DNA from: Fervidibacter sinensis
Lineage (GTDB): Bacteria; Armatimonadota; Fervidibacteria; Fervidibacterales; Fervidibacteraceae
Direction: 5' to 3' (one strand)
DNA: 64,000 nt
Assembly (NCBI GenBank): GCA_032161045.1
Contig: JAVHTH010000003.1
Shown: one piece after another, positions 43,601 to 51,843 of the stretch
How the letters are laid out: each line of letters opens with the position of its first letter
Position numbering within the stretch: position 1 is the stretch's first letter
Made by a program: the position numbers and the translations under genes
The notes under the pieces: model-generated
What the model saw: only the letters and a program-made list of their open reading frames with translations
What the model was told of the DNA's origin: nothing
The model's database searches: none

Positions 43601-45480
43601 GCGTTTGCTTGTGGTTTCTTCGTATCCCAATGGACCACTTTCGCCTTTGCTGTAACCGTTTGCTTTTCACTGACAAACGAAGGTTCACACCAAATTGTCA
43701 ATTTCCAATCACCTTGCGTGACGAGGAAACTCGCAGTCCCTTCCGCGAATTGGTATCCTGCAGCCTCAACAGTCACATAGACTTCGTATCGGAATTCGGA
43801 GAAAGGAGGTGTGCCTAAAGTCAAATCGGTTGGTCGGAAACGAATGGTCGCCTGCCCGTTAGCGTCAGTTCTCGTCTCTCCCTCCAAAATCGTTTCACCA
43901 CCATACCCTTCCCCCCATTCTGCGCCTTCATACTCATCAACAACAGGCAACCTCGTAACCCAATAGGAAACTTCCGCACCCGCTACTGGCATCCCAAAGT
44001 AGTAGCGTGCGGTGACCGTGATGGTTACGGTGTCCGAGCGGGAGAAACGGGAACGGGATGGCTTGACAGTTACTTGGATTTCTGGTTTTCGGTAAGCGGC
44101 TACAGTGAAGGTGCCGACGATGCGGTTGCTCGCCCCTGTCCCGTTTTTAGGCACAGCCTCTATGGTGTAAGTTCCAGTAGGAGATTCCTCATTGAGCGTC
44201 AGTGAGCCGGAGAAAGAACCGAAGTCTGTCAAGGTCACATCCGTGCGGTGGATGGTGTTCCCATCCGGGTCTCTGACGAGCAGGGTGAAAGGCATGGGAT
44301 TCGGGGGTTGATAACCTTTTGCGGTCTGCTCCCTCACGATGCCTTTGAAATGAACCAAATTGCCGGGGCGGTAAACTGGTCGGTCGGTGTAAATAACCCC
44401 TGAAAGCGTTTTGGAAGGGCGCATTGCATCTCTCAACTCATATTCTTCCATCTTGACCCAAGCCACAGGGTAAAATTCTCCGGCATTTGGCTTAGAGACT
44501 ATGAAGAAGCAGGCACTTGAGTTGTCAAGGTTCAATTTGCCCAAAGGCAAACGAGCCATCCCGTTCGCGTCGGTGACGGAAGCAGCAATTTTCCTGTCCA
44601 TTTCGCGACCTGCTATTCGTTCGTTCACCCAAGCGGTGACTTCAACTCCGCTGACTGGTTCACCGGTTTTCAAATCGGCAGTGTATGCGAGTGCGATCGG
44701 ATTATTGTCAAGATCACGCCCCAGTTTGACAATCAACCCAACCTTCGTCAGTTCCACTAAAGCAATTCGCTCAAGGTCCTCCGAAGAGACGCGGACAAGG
44801 TAGATGCCTTCTGAGTTGAGGGATACAGGCAAAAATTGCAAGAAGACCCCTTCAACATCTCTCTGCGAGATTGGCTTTTGCGTTTCGCTCACTTTGACCA
44901 AGCAAGGCGAAATCCATTGAAGTTCCTCTTTGAGTTCCCAGACGCCGCGCCACCAACCTTGCCTCACTTCACTCAAAAACCTCAGCACAGTCGTCAATGG
45001 CACTTTTGAAGTTGCCTTTTCCAACCGAACTTTCCAAACCTGAATCCTCAACTCGTCAGTGGCGACGAAGCCACGAATACCGACCTTGACATTTTCATCG
45101 GGATGGAAAACTGTTTGTGGATGGATGAGTTCCAGAAACGGTTCAACGGGTTCAAGGGCGATGAGGAGGTTGCGGGTCTCACCTTCATTCAATGTGAAAG
45201 ATGTTTGGCTTAGCCGGTGGGCATAAGTTGACGCAGTGACTGTGTAAGTTCCGGCTGGCAGGTTGGGTAACTCAAATGAACCGTCCCATTTGCTTCTCAC
45301 CCTCCACGAACCCCGTTTGCTTTCAAACCAAATCTCCGCTTTCGGCAGCGCTTGCCCCGTTTCAATTGCGATGACTTTCCCCACCACTCTCCCGCGAGGT
45401 AATTCTGAGCGAATCAAAGCAGCCAGCCCGCCCGCAACCCAAATTAGGGTGAGGAGCGCCAACCATCCCTCGCGCCTCAC
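40666..45480 (-). CDS. Alpha-2-macroglobulin family protein with intact thioester
   Basis: 1604 residues from GTG 45480 (AGAGGTGA upstream). Residues about 6-24 are a signal/anchor. Next comes a carboxypeptidase-regulatory-like fold (about 28-108; GKVIAIETGQALPKAEI), then serial macroglobulin domains, including the MG-type blocks TDRPVYRPG (about 365) and VSVKSDREVYEPRQT (about 806), the bait-like stretch around 860-890, and the thioester motif PYGCVEQT with Cys1113 and Gln1116. An alpha/alpha TED barrel and receptor-like end follow. Bacterial relatives trap proteases in the periplasm or at the surface. No penicillin-binding partner (PbpC) is nearby; instead it leads the cpaB-cpaE operon. Confidence 0.93.
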   Translation of the reverse strand: MRREGWLALLTLIWVAGGLAALIRSELPRGRVVGKVIAIETGQALPKAEIWFESKRGSWRVRSKWDGSFELPNLPAGTYTVTASTYAHRLSQTSFTLNEGETRNLLIALEPVEPFLELIHPQTVFHPDENVKVGIRGFVATDELRIQVWKVRLEKATSKVPLTTVLRFLSEVRQGWWRGVWELKEELQWISPCLVKVSETQKPISQRDVEGVFLQFLPVSLNSEGIYLVRVSSEDLERIALVELTKVGLIVKLGRDLDNNPIALAYTADLKTGEPVSGVEVTAWVNERIAGREMDRKIAASVTDANGMARLPLGKLNLDNSSACFFIVSKPNAGEFYPVAWVKMEEYELRDAMRPSKTLSGVIYTDRPVYRPGNLVHFKGIVREQTAKGYQPPNPMPFTLLVRDPDGNTIHRTDVTLTDFGSFSGSLTLNEESPTGTYTIEAVPKNGTGASNRIVGTFTVAAYRKPEIQVTVKPSRSRFSRSDTVTITVTARYYFGMPVAGAEVSYWVTRLPVVDEYEGAEWGEGYGGETILEGETRTDANGQATIRFRPTDLTLGTPPFSEFRYEVYVTVEAAGYQFAEGTASFLVTQGDWKLTIWCEPSFVSEKQTVTAKAKVVHWDTKKPQANAIVHWRAGWVEWIGREDMKIRWQLQGQSKTDENGETQWQFVPSETGDWVVEATVYDPKRNTIGAETSVWVVSRTRAPTLPPKLPPIQLLLDKPRYQIGEEAKVAIQSKLKNAAVLVTVEGEKLYTARLLRLPNGTAEWEIPLSSELLPNAYVTASLVHQKKFVEQVKPIRFELDDFRLQVSVKSDREVYEPRQTARLTVQVRDSKSNPVKAELSIAVVDEAIYAIKSDDPEQVFRAFYAERPNRIVTRYSFPWLAWQGDKGKAETVRKYFPDTALWLPHVITDENGTAQVQLAVPDTLTQWRMTAIAHTLDTNVGYGVTKFRCTKPFGVRIAAPIVLTQGDQTTVSAIVHNDTERSCEARVEIEAEHEKLKVSHYETVFVQPHKTAIVKWNFRAERSGRWRITARAQSKDGRADAEQRVIVVLPHATERLVSRTLMVSPEETEQVLGVVLPPNTDLETSQIHVRLAPSIFSAMLGALEYLATYPYGCVEQTMNGFLPDLLVWRVLKERGIKIDWLEKELPRMVNRGLARLYRFQHDDGGWGWWEDDPTDLWMTALVVRGLAEAKKAGFEVSEQVLRRGIKALERMVQEKWRERDKDTVAFALFALARAGAKLPALKPTGVFTPASVPNSQPQLLASIIDHCSPYGLAFLTLALHEWKHPQAMQVAKKLLMTALPLREDLRWAMSENFHMRRWTTGDEITAWALLALMRVGSVDARSATATVRTLLQNRKGAGWISTKDTAAVLEAILEFSKRFETIAMKAPVTVNISLNGSSQTVQIPPNGASLPETTVKLIGNLKVGVNEVKVTKPKGVTLWVTLVNRQSLILPERFGELLSSGQRVQRRYEELTPYIGDDGQVKWKAKPLRSGDSVKVGDVVRVTLTVDCPTNFMVLEDPIPAGMRVVEGRALGIERGGYWDGEIKPKEVRDDRTITYFRGAGRHVVRYLLRAEVPGDYHILPPRLWHMYGTERWNGAEERLRVLP

Positions 45481-45710
45481 AGCGGCTCACCTCTGTAAAG
45501 GAGCATCTTTGCCAACATCTAACATGATGACGGGTGGGCATAAACAATGCAAGAGGTGGCTAAATCAGTTTCAAAGCACATTTCGGTTGCCAGCAATACA
45601 AACATCGCGGAGGGGCATTCAATTCGCGGTTATTTGCACTTTCACTTGATTCCATGCCTTACTACGAACTTCTCGGAATCCTTAGGCTCGCTCACCCCCG
45701 ATTGACAACA
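45481..45710. other. Intergenic region upstream of the alpha-2-macroglobulin gene
   Basis: 230 bases between two minus-strand genes. It must hold the promoter of the alpha-2-macroglobulin operon, but I find no confident hexamer pair. On the plus strand, 45654-45719 encodes the short peptide MPYYELLGILRLAHPRL before a stop; it resembles the first helix of a DnaJ J-domain but is probably chance. Confidence 0.4.
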
Positions 45711-46337
45711 TCACTTTGACTTTGCTTTTTTCTCCAGCAGGCTGAGCACTTCCTTAATCCTTTCGGCGCGCCGCTTAGCAAATTCCGCCATTGGGGATTT
45801 GGGGTCAACTTTCACGACGAGCGAAAGAGGGTTGAAGTTGCGCATCTGTGATGGGTCAAAGCGAGGTCCACCTTGACCACCAGGTCTGCCTCCTGGTCCA
45901 CTGGGTCCCATTCCACCTGGTCCGCCAGGACCTGCTCCACCTGGTCCGCCTGGCGCTCCACCCGGTCCTCCCGGTCCGCCACCCGGTCGTCCCATTCGTG
46001 GCAGTTGAATTCTTTGGAGGGCATTAAGTTGATCTGCCCGCAACACACTCTTGATTTTCTTGAGGGCTTCTTTCGCTTCATCGGCGGTGAGTTTTTCTTT
46101 CTTCGTTAGCGGTTGGAAAATCGCGAGCAATTTTTGTGCTTGCTCTTTCGTCAGAGCAGTTTGACCACCCTTCTTCTCCAATTCACCCAACTTCAAGAAG
46201 GTTTCGCGCAACTGGAAGTGATACTTGTGCTCCTCACGGAACTTCTGCCACTGCTGCATCATTTGAGGTGGCGGTTGAGCAATGGCTGCCGATGCCAACA
46301 ATGCCAAAGTTGCAACTGCAATTGCTCGGCTTAACAT
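45711..46337 (-). CDS. Secreted protein with Gly/Pro-rich collagen-like linker
   Basis: 208 residues from ATG 46337 (GGAGGTG 8-9 nt upstream). Signal peptide about 1-20 (AIAVATLALLASAAIA, cut before QPPP). Residues 20-110 are helical and charged, with repeated LTKEQ/LTADEA-type helices resembling periplasmic Spy/CpxP-like or EF-hand-like helical hairpins. Residues about 115-160 are a glycine-proline stretch built of GGPGG units. A charged helix ends the protein. No family recognised. It precedes a MacB-type permease on the same strand upstream side, but they are separate by 64 bp and order (permease first). Confidence 0.72.
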   Translation of the reverse strand: MLSRAIAVATLALLASAAIAQPPPQMMQQWQKFREEHKYHFQLRETFLKLGELEKKGGQTALTKEQAQKLLAIFQPLTKKEKLTADEAKEALKKIKSVLRADQLNALQRIQLPRMGRPGGGPGGPGGAPGGPGGAGPGGPGGMGPSGPGGRPGGQGGPRFDPSQMRNFNPLSLVVKVDPKSPMAEFAKRRAERIKEVLSLLEKKAKSK

Positions 46338-46401
46338 GACAATGCACCTCCGCAACAGAGATTGTTTAACGACTCAGGTTTAGCCTGAGCCAGTTTGTTG
46401 C

Positions 46402-47616
46402 TCACTCGTATCTCAGTGCCTCAACAGGTTCAAGCCTTGCTGCTTTTCGTGCCGGGTAGTAGCCGAAGAAGATCCCAACCGCTGCTGCAAAACCAAAAGC
46501 CAAAATGACCGACAAAGGCGAAACCACAATTGTCCAACCTGCGACCTTGCCGACAGCATAAGACGCGGCGATTCCGAAGAAGATTCCCAACCCGCCGCCA
46601 ACGAGGCTCAAAACGACAGCCTCAAGCAAAAACTGCAACTGAATATCGCTTGGTTTCGCCCCGATCGCTTTGCGTATCCCAATTTCACGGGTTCGCTCCG
46701 CAACTGAAACGAGCATGATGTTCATGATGCCAATTCCGCCGACAATCAACGAGACACTGGCGATGCTAAGGAGCAGAATGATGAACAATCTTGAGGTTTG
46801 TTCCGCGAGTTGCTCCCATTCGGCTTGAGTTCGCATGACGAAATCGTTCTCTTTGTTCGGAGGTAGGCGATGGCTGCGTCGCAAAATCCTTTCAATCTCT
46901 TGCATCGCGGCTGTGACGAAATCGTTTCGGACAATTTGGACACTGATAGCGTTTAGGTAGTCGGTCCCAAAGAGACGATACATTGCTGTCCGAAGCGGGA
47001 TCATGATTTGGTCATCCAAATCCATCGGTCCCAATGCCCCTTTTCTTGCAAGCACGCCAATGACTTTGAATGGTGTCCCGTTGATGCGGATGGTTTTGCC
47101 GACTGGATTAGCATTTTCGCCAAAGAGGTTGGTGACTACAGTTTGTCCCAACACAGCCACCTTCGCGCTCGCCAAATCTTCTTGTTCGGTGAAGAACCGT
47201 CCCTTCTCAATCTTATAAGCACGGACGACGGGATAGTTGGCGCTGACTCCCATGACGCTCGTGTTTGTGTTTTTCTGACGATAGACAACTTGAGCACCCC
47301 TTCGGACCTCGGCAGCAACTTGGACAATGAGGGCATTGCTCTTGCTCAATGCCTCAACATCACGCATTGTCAAGGTTTGAACGGAACCCATTCCAAACCC
47401 GACAGCGCCACGCCTAAATTGACCCGGAAAAACCAAAACGACATTTGCTCCCATTTGCTGAATGAGTTGGAGTTGTTGTTCGCGGGCGCCTTGTCCAATT
47501 GCCAACATTGTGATGACAGCGGCGACGCCGATGAGGACGCCGAGCGTGGTGAGGACGGAGCGAAGTTTATTTGCCATCAGGCTGTCCCACGCAACCTGCA
47601 ACATTTCCAAAATCAT
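46402..47616 (-). CDS. MacB-type ABC transporter permease
   Basis: 404 residues from ATG 47616 (AAGGAGGA 7 nt upstream). One membrane helix at about 20-42 (LRSVLTTLGVLIGVAAVITM), a large periplasmic MacB_PCD domain, then three C-terminal helices (about 285-305, 335-360, 370-390) with the FtsX motif IGIRKAIGAKPSDIQLQFLLEA. Such permeases form mechanotransmission complexes with a MacB/LolD-like ATPase; no ATPase or MacA adaptor is next to it, so its partners must be encoded elsewhere. It is upstream of the Gly/Pro-rich secreted protein gene on the same strand. Confidence 0.92.
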   Translation of the reverse strand: MILEMLQVAWDSLMANKLRSVLTTLGVLIGVAAVITMLAIGQGAREQQLQLIQQMGANVVLVFPGQFRRGAVGFGMGSVQTLTMRDVEALSKSNALIVQVAAEVRRGAQVVYRQKNTNTSVMGVSANYPVVRAYKIEKGRFFTEQEDLASAKVAVLGQTVVTNLFGENANPVGKTIRINGTPFKVIGVLARKGALGPMDLDDQIMIPLRTAMYRLFGTDYLNAISVQIVRNDFVTAAMQEIERILRRSHRLPPNKENDFVMRTQAEWEQLAEQTSRLFIILLLSIASVSLIVGGIGIMNIMLVSVAERTREIGIRKAIGAKPSDIQLQFLLEAVVLSLVGGGLGIFFGIAASYAVGKVAGWTIVVSPLSVILAFGFAAAVGIFFGYYPARKAARLEPVEALRYE

Positions 47617-47735
47617 GGCAAAGTCCTCCTTTCGCACATTGGCTCTTTCCTTGAGCCTCACATTTACGACAAACTTGCCACAGTGCTCTCATCCTTTTGC
47701 CCTGTCATTAACTTTGACGCAACGGAGGTGCGAGG

Positions 47736-48536
47736 ATGCAAATTTCGTGGCGAATTCAGTTTTGGGAACCTGTCATAGTTCTGGTTTGGCGGGAGTTGCG
47801 AATCCGATACAAAAGGACAATTTTCGGATTTTTCTGGTCGCTTGTGCCTCCAGTCGCTCAGGCTTTCATCTGGCTGATTGTCGTTGAAAAGATTTTCCGA
47901 TACGACATCCCAAACTATTCCGCCTACTTGCTCTGCAGCGCTTTTGCTTGGCAGTTCGTTCAAAACGCGTTGTTGGACGGCTGCTCAGTGATGCTCTTCC
48001 ATATGCCCCTCGTCAAAGCCTTCCCCATGAGACGGGAAATTTTACCCGTCGCATCCGTAGCAAGCAACCTCGTTCACTTCTTACTCGCTCTCGTCGTCCT
48101 TTTTGTTTACCTTCAAGTTTTGCGCGTCCCAATCCGTCCCCAATGGCTACTTCTGCCGGTCGTTTTAGCGGGTTTGATCGCGTTGGTTTTGGGGCTTGTC
48201 CTCGCCCTCTCTTGCCTGACGGTTTTCTACCTTGACTTGAAGTTCATCCTTGACAGTTTTGTGCTCAGGTTGCTGTTCTTCGCTTGCCCGGTTTTCTACT
48301 TCGTTGAGATGGTGCCCGAGCATTGGTATCATGCTTATATGCTCAACCCATTTGCTGTTTACTTGACCGAACTGCGTCAAATTTTGCTGCCGCCAGTTCA
48401 GTTGCCGGACGGAAGACCGGCGTTGCCTTTTGACTGGCTCCACTTCGGGATTGCCCTGTTGATTTCCGCTTTGACGCTGCTAATTGGTTGGTTGATCTTC
48501 CGCAGGTATCAACATCAACTGGCGGAGTGGTTATGA
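47736..48536 (+). CDS. ABC-2 type polysaccharide/O-antigen export permease
   Basis: 266 residues, ATG 47736 with GGAGGTG 5-6 nt upstream. Six hydrophobic segments; N-terminal VLVWRELRIRYKRTIFGFFW, then PVAQAFIWLIVV and the C-terminal MLNPFAVYLTELRQIL, are characteristic of the Wzm/TagG/KpsM family that exports lipid-linked polysaccharide with a Wzt-type ATPase. The ATPase gene is not adjacent (unusual). It ends 4 bp from the convergent gspK gene. Confidence 0.85.
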   Translation: MQISWRIQFWEPVIVLVWRELRIRYKRTIFGFFWSLVPPVAQAFIWLIVVEKIFRYDIPNYSAYLLCSAFAWQFVQNALLDGCSVMLFHMPLVKAFPMRREILPVASVASNLVHFLLALVVLFVYLQVLRVPIRPQWLLLPVVLAGLIALVLGLVLALSCLTVFYLDLKFILDSFVLRLLFFACPVFYFVEMVPEHWYHAYMLNPFAVYLTELRQILLPPVQLPDGRPALPFDWLHFGIALLISALTLLIGWLIFRRYQHQLAEWL

Positions 48537-48540
48537 AGTC

Positions 48541-50250
48541 TCATCGTTCCTTCCACGACCTGACAACAAATTGGACTGTGAGCGAAGATTGGTCGCTTGA
48601 GAGTGCCGCGCTTTCCGTAGCAGTCCGAACGATTTGCCGCTCAACTATGGCGTCAATCAAGTGCACAACCCTTTGGTTGCCGATGATGCCTGCAGATCGG
48701 ATTCGGAAAGTTCCGCTCTTGACACAAACTCGTGAGACCAATTGTTGCAACTCCGATTGCGTCAGCGATGCGAGGTAAAGCAACTCACCGACGGATGTAA
48801 AGCCACCGTTTTGCTCCCGATAGGCGAGGATTTCCTCAACGGCTGCAGGGTTATTTGGCAACAATGCAGTCAATACTTCTGCCGGCGCTGTATTGATGTT
48901 AACTAACCCGTAAAGGACAGGTTGGTCTGTCGTGGTTATTCGTTCCCAAATTGCAATGAGTTTTTCCGTTGGCAAAACCCGTCGCAAATCCAAAGGTGAG
49001 CGAATTTGGCGGCGCTGTTGTTGACCGGTTTGACCACTCGTTGGTCGCTGTCCAGCCCCACCTGTGCTGGGTGCCTGTTGCTGTGTGCCAAAAAAATCTG
49101 GACGAGTTCCGCCCTGCTGCTGTTGCTGGACCGCTTCCGCTGGAACTCCACGAGAGGGTCTCATGGTTCCACCTGTTGACGGAAATTGGGGACGCGTTTG
49201 CGACGGCTGTTGGAAACCCGGTTGTGACGGACGAGTTTGAGAGGGCTGTTGTGGTCTTTGAAAGCCCGGCTGCTGCGTCCCCGGTTGTGTCGGTCGCGTT
49301 TGTGATGGTTGCTGAGGACGCTGGAAACTTGGTTGCTGGGGGCGTTGGAAGCCTGGCTGTTGTGGTCGTTCAAACCCTGGCTGTTGAGGTCGCTCAAACC
49401 CGGGTTGAGGAGGTCCGCCTACACCGGGCTGCCCACCTAAAGGCGGAGCAGGTTGCCCGGGCTGTTGACCTGCAGAAGGTTGTTGCTGTTGGGTTCCGTC
49501 ACGGTATCGCAAGATCGCGTCAATCTCTTGCTCGGTTAAAATGTCTCCCAGCGCTTCCAACAATTGTTCGCGAGTTGCCGTGTTTATGTTCACTCGCGGC
49601 AATCCGTTTTCATCAACATTGGGAACGGCTGAATAGACAGTGACCAACTCTGTCAATGGCGGGATGCCCAAATTGGGGTCACCGTAAAAGATGTCCTTTG
49701 TGATGCCGCGAACGAGCAACAACTCAAAGGGGCTGTCAAAAGGTGCGTTTTTCGCGTGATAAGGCTGCTCCAAATTCAGGTAGTAGTCGCTCTCCGCTCC
49801 CAAAAGTTGTGGTTCATCGTCGGAGTCGCGCCAGTCAATTATCGCATCCGCAATTTCTTCCGCTTGAACGCTATCGCCAGTTATCTGCGTGAAGAAGGCA
49901 ACAAGGGTGTCGCGGTCGGCAGTGTTGATATTCAACTTCCCTGTTTCATCTGTGACGCGGACAATGAAAATGCCATCTTCAAATTCCCATCCCTCATTAT
50001 CGGAGCGCAACTCCGACCATGTTTCCAAATACCCGTCAACGCCCGGGTTGTCTATTGAAAGTTCCGACAATGCTCGTTGTAGTCCCGCATAAGCGAGGTA
50101 GCGCGCTCGGGTTCTGTCAGCAAATTCAGCAGCGACATTCAATTCGCCGCGAACTGAAAAAGCAATGCCTGCAGCCAAGATAGCCAAGAGCACCATAATC
50201 CCGAGCACGAGCACTAAAGCGAAACCGTTCCTGATGCCCTTTCGTTTCAT
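48541..50250 (-). CDS. gspK: Type II secretion minor pseudopilin GspK, with Gln/Pro-rich insert
   Basis: 569 residues. N-terminal helix GFALVLVLGIMVLLAILAAG, helix-hairpin-helix motifs LNINTADRDTL and VNINTATREQLLEAL, and a third near the C-terminus (VNINTAPAEVLTALLPNNP) identify GspK, the tip pseudopilin. Residues about 265-420 are an unusual low-complexity insert of PQQPGFQRPQQPS-type repeats rich in Gln, Pro and Gly. Lacks the +5 Glu as normal for GspK. ATG 50250 overlaps the gspJ stop by 4 bp (ATGA), showing translational coupling. Last gene of the secretion operon. Confidence 0.88.
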   Translation of the reverse strand: MKRKGIRNGFALVLVLGIMVLLAILAAGIAFSVRGELNVAAEFADRTRARYLAYAGLQRALSELSIDNPGVDGYLETWSELRSDNEGWEFEDGIFIVRVTDETGKLNINTADRDTLVAFFTQITGDSVQAEEIADAIIDWRDSDDEPQLLGAESDYYLNLEQPYHAKNAPFDSPFELLLVRGITKDIFYGDPNLGIPPLTELVTVYSAVPNVDENGLPRVNINTATREQLLEALGDILTEQEIDAILRYRDGTQQQQPSAGQQPGQPAPPLGGQPGVGGPPQPGFERPQQPGFERPQQPGFQRPQQPSFQRPQQPSQTRPTQPGTQQPGFQRPQQPSQTRPSQPGFQQPSQTRPQFPSTGGTMRPSRGVPAEAVQQQQQGGTRPDFFGTQQQAPSTGGAGQRPTSGQTGQQQRRQIRSPLDLRRVLPTEKLIAIWERITTTDQPVLYGLVNINTAPAEVLTALLPNNPAAVEEILAYREQNGGFTSVGELLYLASLTQSELQQLVSRVCVKSGTFRIRSAGIIGNQRVVHLIDAIVERQIVRTATESAALSSDQSSLTVQFVVRSWKER

Positions 50251-51323
50251 CTCCGACCACCCCCCTGCTGGGGGCGAGTGCCAATGCCCGGACGCTGTTG
50301 AGGCATTTGCTGAATTTGAGGCGGCGAAATTGATGGTCGCTGAGTTGTTGTGCCCATTTGTGCACCTGAAGGGCGTTGGGATGGAATTTGCACAGGTGGA
50401 AGTTGAGGAACCGGCGTCGTCGGTCTTGTGCTCGGTTGGGTTTGTTGAGCACCGGGTGCTGGGAACTGGGCACTTGGGGTTTGTGGCTGTTGAGCCTCAA
50501 AACCAAACGGTGAAGTTTGCGCAGTTTGCTGTTGCTGCTGTTGAACAGAGGGATCCGGATATGACCGAACGCGAATGGGAACGGTTGTGGTCAGCCATTC
50601 AACAAAGGAAATTGCTGTTCGGTCCCTCTCCAGTTGAGCCAAAAACTCGTCGCAGGGCGACGGCGCAATGCCGATAGTGATTTCCACAAGCGGCGGCAAA
50701 ACATCTGTGTAATCCCAAGTATCAAGCCACTGACCAACATCAGGGTCGTAGAAGCGAAAGTTGAGCGAAACAATTCTGTCAGACAAAATTTCTGCTCGCA
50801 TCTGTTCAATAACATCTTCGGGCAACAAACCCGGCAATGTCCCGACCGAACGAACCAAACCTTGCTCAGGGGTTTGCGGGTCAGTGTCAATGTAGTATGC
50901 GACCTCAATTGTATCGGCTTGCGGGGAATTGCTTCTGCGAGGGTCAGCATTTGCGGTCGTGAACCTCAATGTGTCAATGTCAAGCCCAGAGCGGGCATCA
51001 AAGGCGTCTTCATGGTAGAAGGTCAAAACCGAAATCGCTGTCCCTGAAAGCGTCCCTACTTCGGAACTGCCAAATTCCGTCGGCGCCGTTAAAGTTGTTT
51101 GAGCCTCATCTATGACAACAGGAAGTGGCAAAGCACTTGACAATTCTGAAGCGAGACGCTGCAACACTATTCGTCCCGTTTGGTTCATTTCGCTCGTTCG
51201 GTTGATGCTTTGCTCAGTGTCCCTTACGGTTCGGATAAGCCCGCCAACGGATAGTCCGATGAAAAGCAACAAAACCATCACAACAACAAGTTCAACGAGA
51301 GTCAAGCCCCGCCGCTTGCTCAT
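50247..51323 (-). CDS. gspJ: Type II secretion minor pseudopilin GspJ
   Basis: 358 residues from ATG 51323 (GGAGGTGGAGGG upstream), overlapping the gspI stop by 4 bp. Prepilin signal KRRGLTLVELVVVMVLLLFI with +5 Glu, followed by SELSSALPLPV and the strand-rich GspJ domain (SVLTFYHEDAF, EVAYYIDTD, LNFRFYDPDVGQWLD). From about residue 265 a Gln/Pro/Thr-rich tail (QQQQQQTAQTSPFG) extends the protein well beyond the usual 200 residues. It forms the pseudopilus tip with GspI and GspK. Confidence 0.85.
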   Translation of the reverse strand: MSKRRGLTLVELVVVMVLLLFIGLSVGGLIRTVRDTEQSINRTSEMNQTGRIVLQRLASELSSALPLPVVIDEAQTTLTAPTEFGSSEVGTLSGTAISVLTFYHEDAFDARSGLDIDTLRFTTANADPRRSNSPQADTIEVAYYIDTDPQTPEQGLVRSVGTLPGLLPEDVIEQMRAEILSDRIVSLNFRFYDPDVGQWLDTWDYTDVLPPLVEITIGIAPSPCDEFLAQLERDRTAISFVEWLTTTVPIRVRSYPDPSVQQQQQQTAQTSPFGFEAQQPQTPSAQFPAPGAQQTQPSTRPTTPVPQLPPVQIPSQRPSGAQMGTTTQRPSISPPQIQQMPQQRPGIGTRPQQGGGRR

Positions 51324-51838
51324 TGCCCTCCACCTCCTTGAGTCGGGAATCCGGTCATGCCGGAGAAATCGCTGAAAGTGCTTGCAGCCTGTTGATTTGT
51401 CGCTTCTTGCGGGTGAAGCAGAGGCACTGACGCTTTGAGCGTTTCCACTTGAACGCTTCGGATTTGCCCTCTGTCTGTCCACTCCACGACGACGGTTATG
51501 TGGAGCAAATTTGTTCCCACTTCAGATATGCTGTCACCGACTTCGTTGATTTGCGCCCGCCAGCGAAATTGTGGATAAGCATCGCCGAAATCACCCTCGG
51601 CTTCACCAGCCGTTAACTCCGATTGGGATAGCAACTCCTCAAGTTTCTGCTGAGCGAGAACCGTTGCCGTTGTTTTATCCTTTGCGTATCTTGCATTCAA
51701 AGCGCTTTGGCTGACGAGTTCCAAAATGGCGGTAACGCCGATGACCAAAATCAAAAACGCAACCACTAACTCCACGAGGGTGAAACCTTTCCTGATGCGC
51801 GATGCGCGATGCGTGATGAGCGATTGTCCGAGAGGCAT
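51320..51838 (-). CDS. gspI: Type II secretion minor pseudopilin GspI
   Basis: 172 residues from ATG 51838 (GAGGTGA 6 nt upstream; a GTG at 51847 would overlap gspH). Signal IRKGFTLVELVVAFLILVIG with +5 Glu; residues 25-140 match GspI (ALNARYAKDKTTATVLAQQK, LEELL). The leader codons before the cleavage Gly are made of four tandem 7-bp units (51794-51821), a non-triplet microsatellite. A Gln/Gly-rich tail ends the protein. Confidence 0.85.
   Translation of the reverse strand: MPLGQSLITHRASRIRKGFTLVELVVAFLILVIGVTAILELVSQSALNARYAKDKTTATVLAQQKLEELLSQSELTAGEAEGDFGDAYPQFRWRAQINEVGDSISEVGTNLLHITVVVEWTDRGQIRSVQVETLKASVPLLHPQEATNQQAASTFSDFSGMTGFPTQGGGGQ
51794..51828. repeat. Heptanucleotide tandem repeat in the gspI leader
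   Basis: Plus-strand units GATGCGC, GATGCGC, GATGCGT, GATGAGC (then diverged GATTGTC) run head to tail inside the codons for the GspI prepilin leader. Gain or loss of one 7-bp unit would shift the reading frame before the cleavage site. Confidence 0.75.
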
Positions 51839-51843
51839 CTCGT

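Noticed and set aside
45654..45719. Possible DnaJ J-domain remnant (MPYYELLGI...)
   Set aside because: Only about 15 matching residues, no ribosome site, stop after 21 codons and no continuation of the J-domain in any frame; coincidence is the simpler reading.
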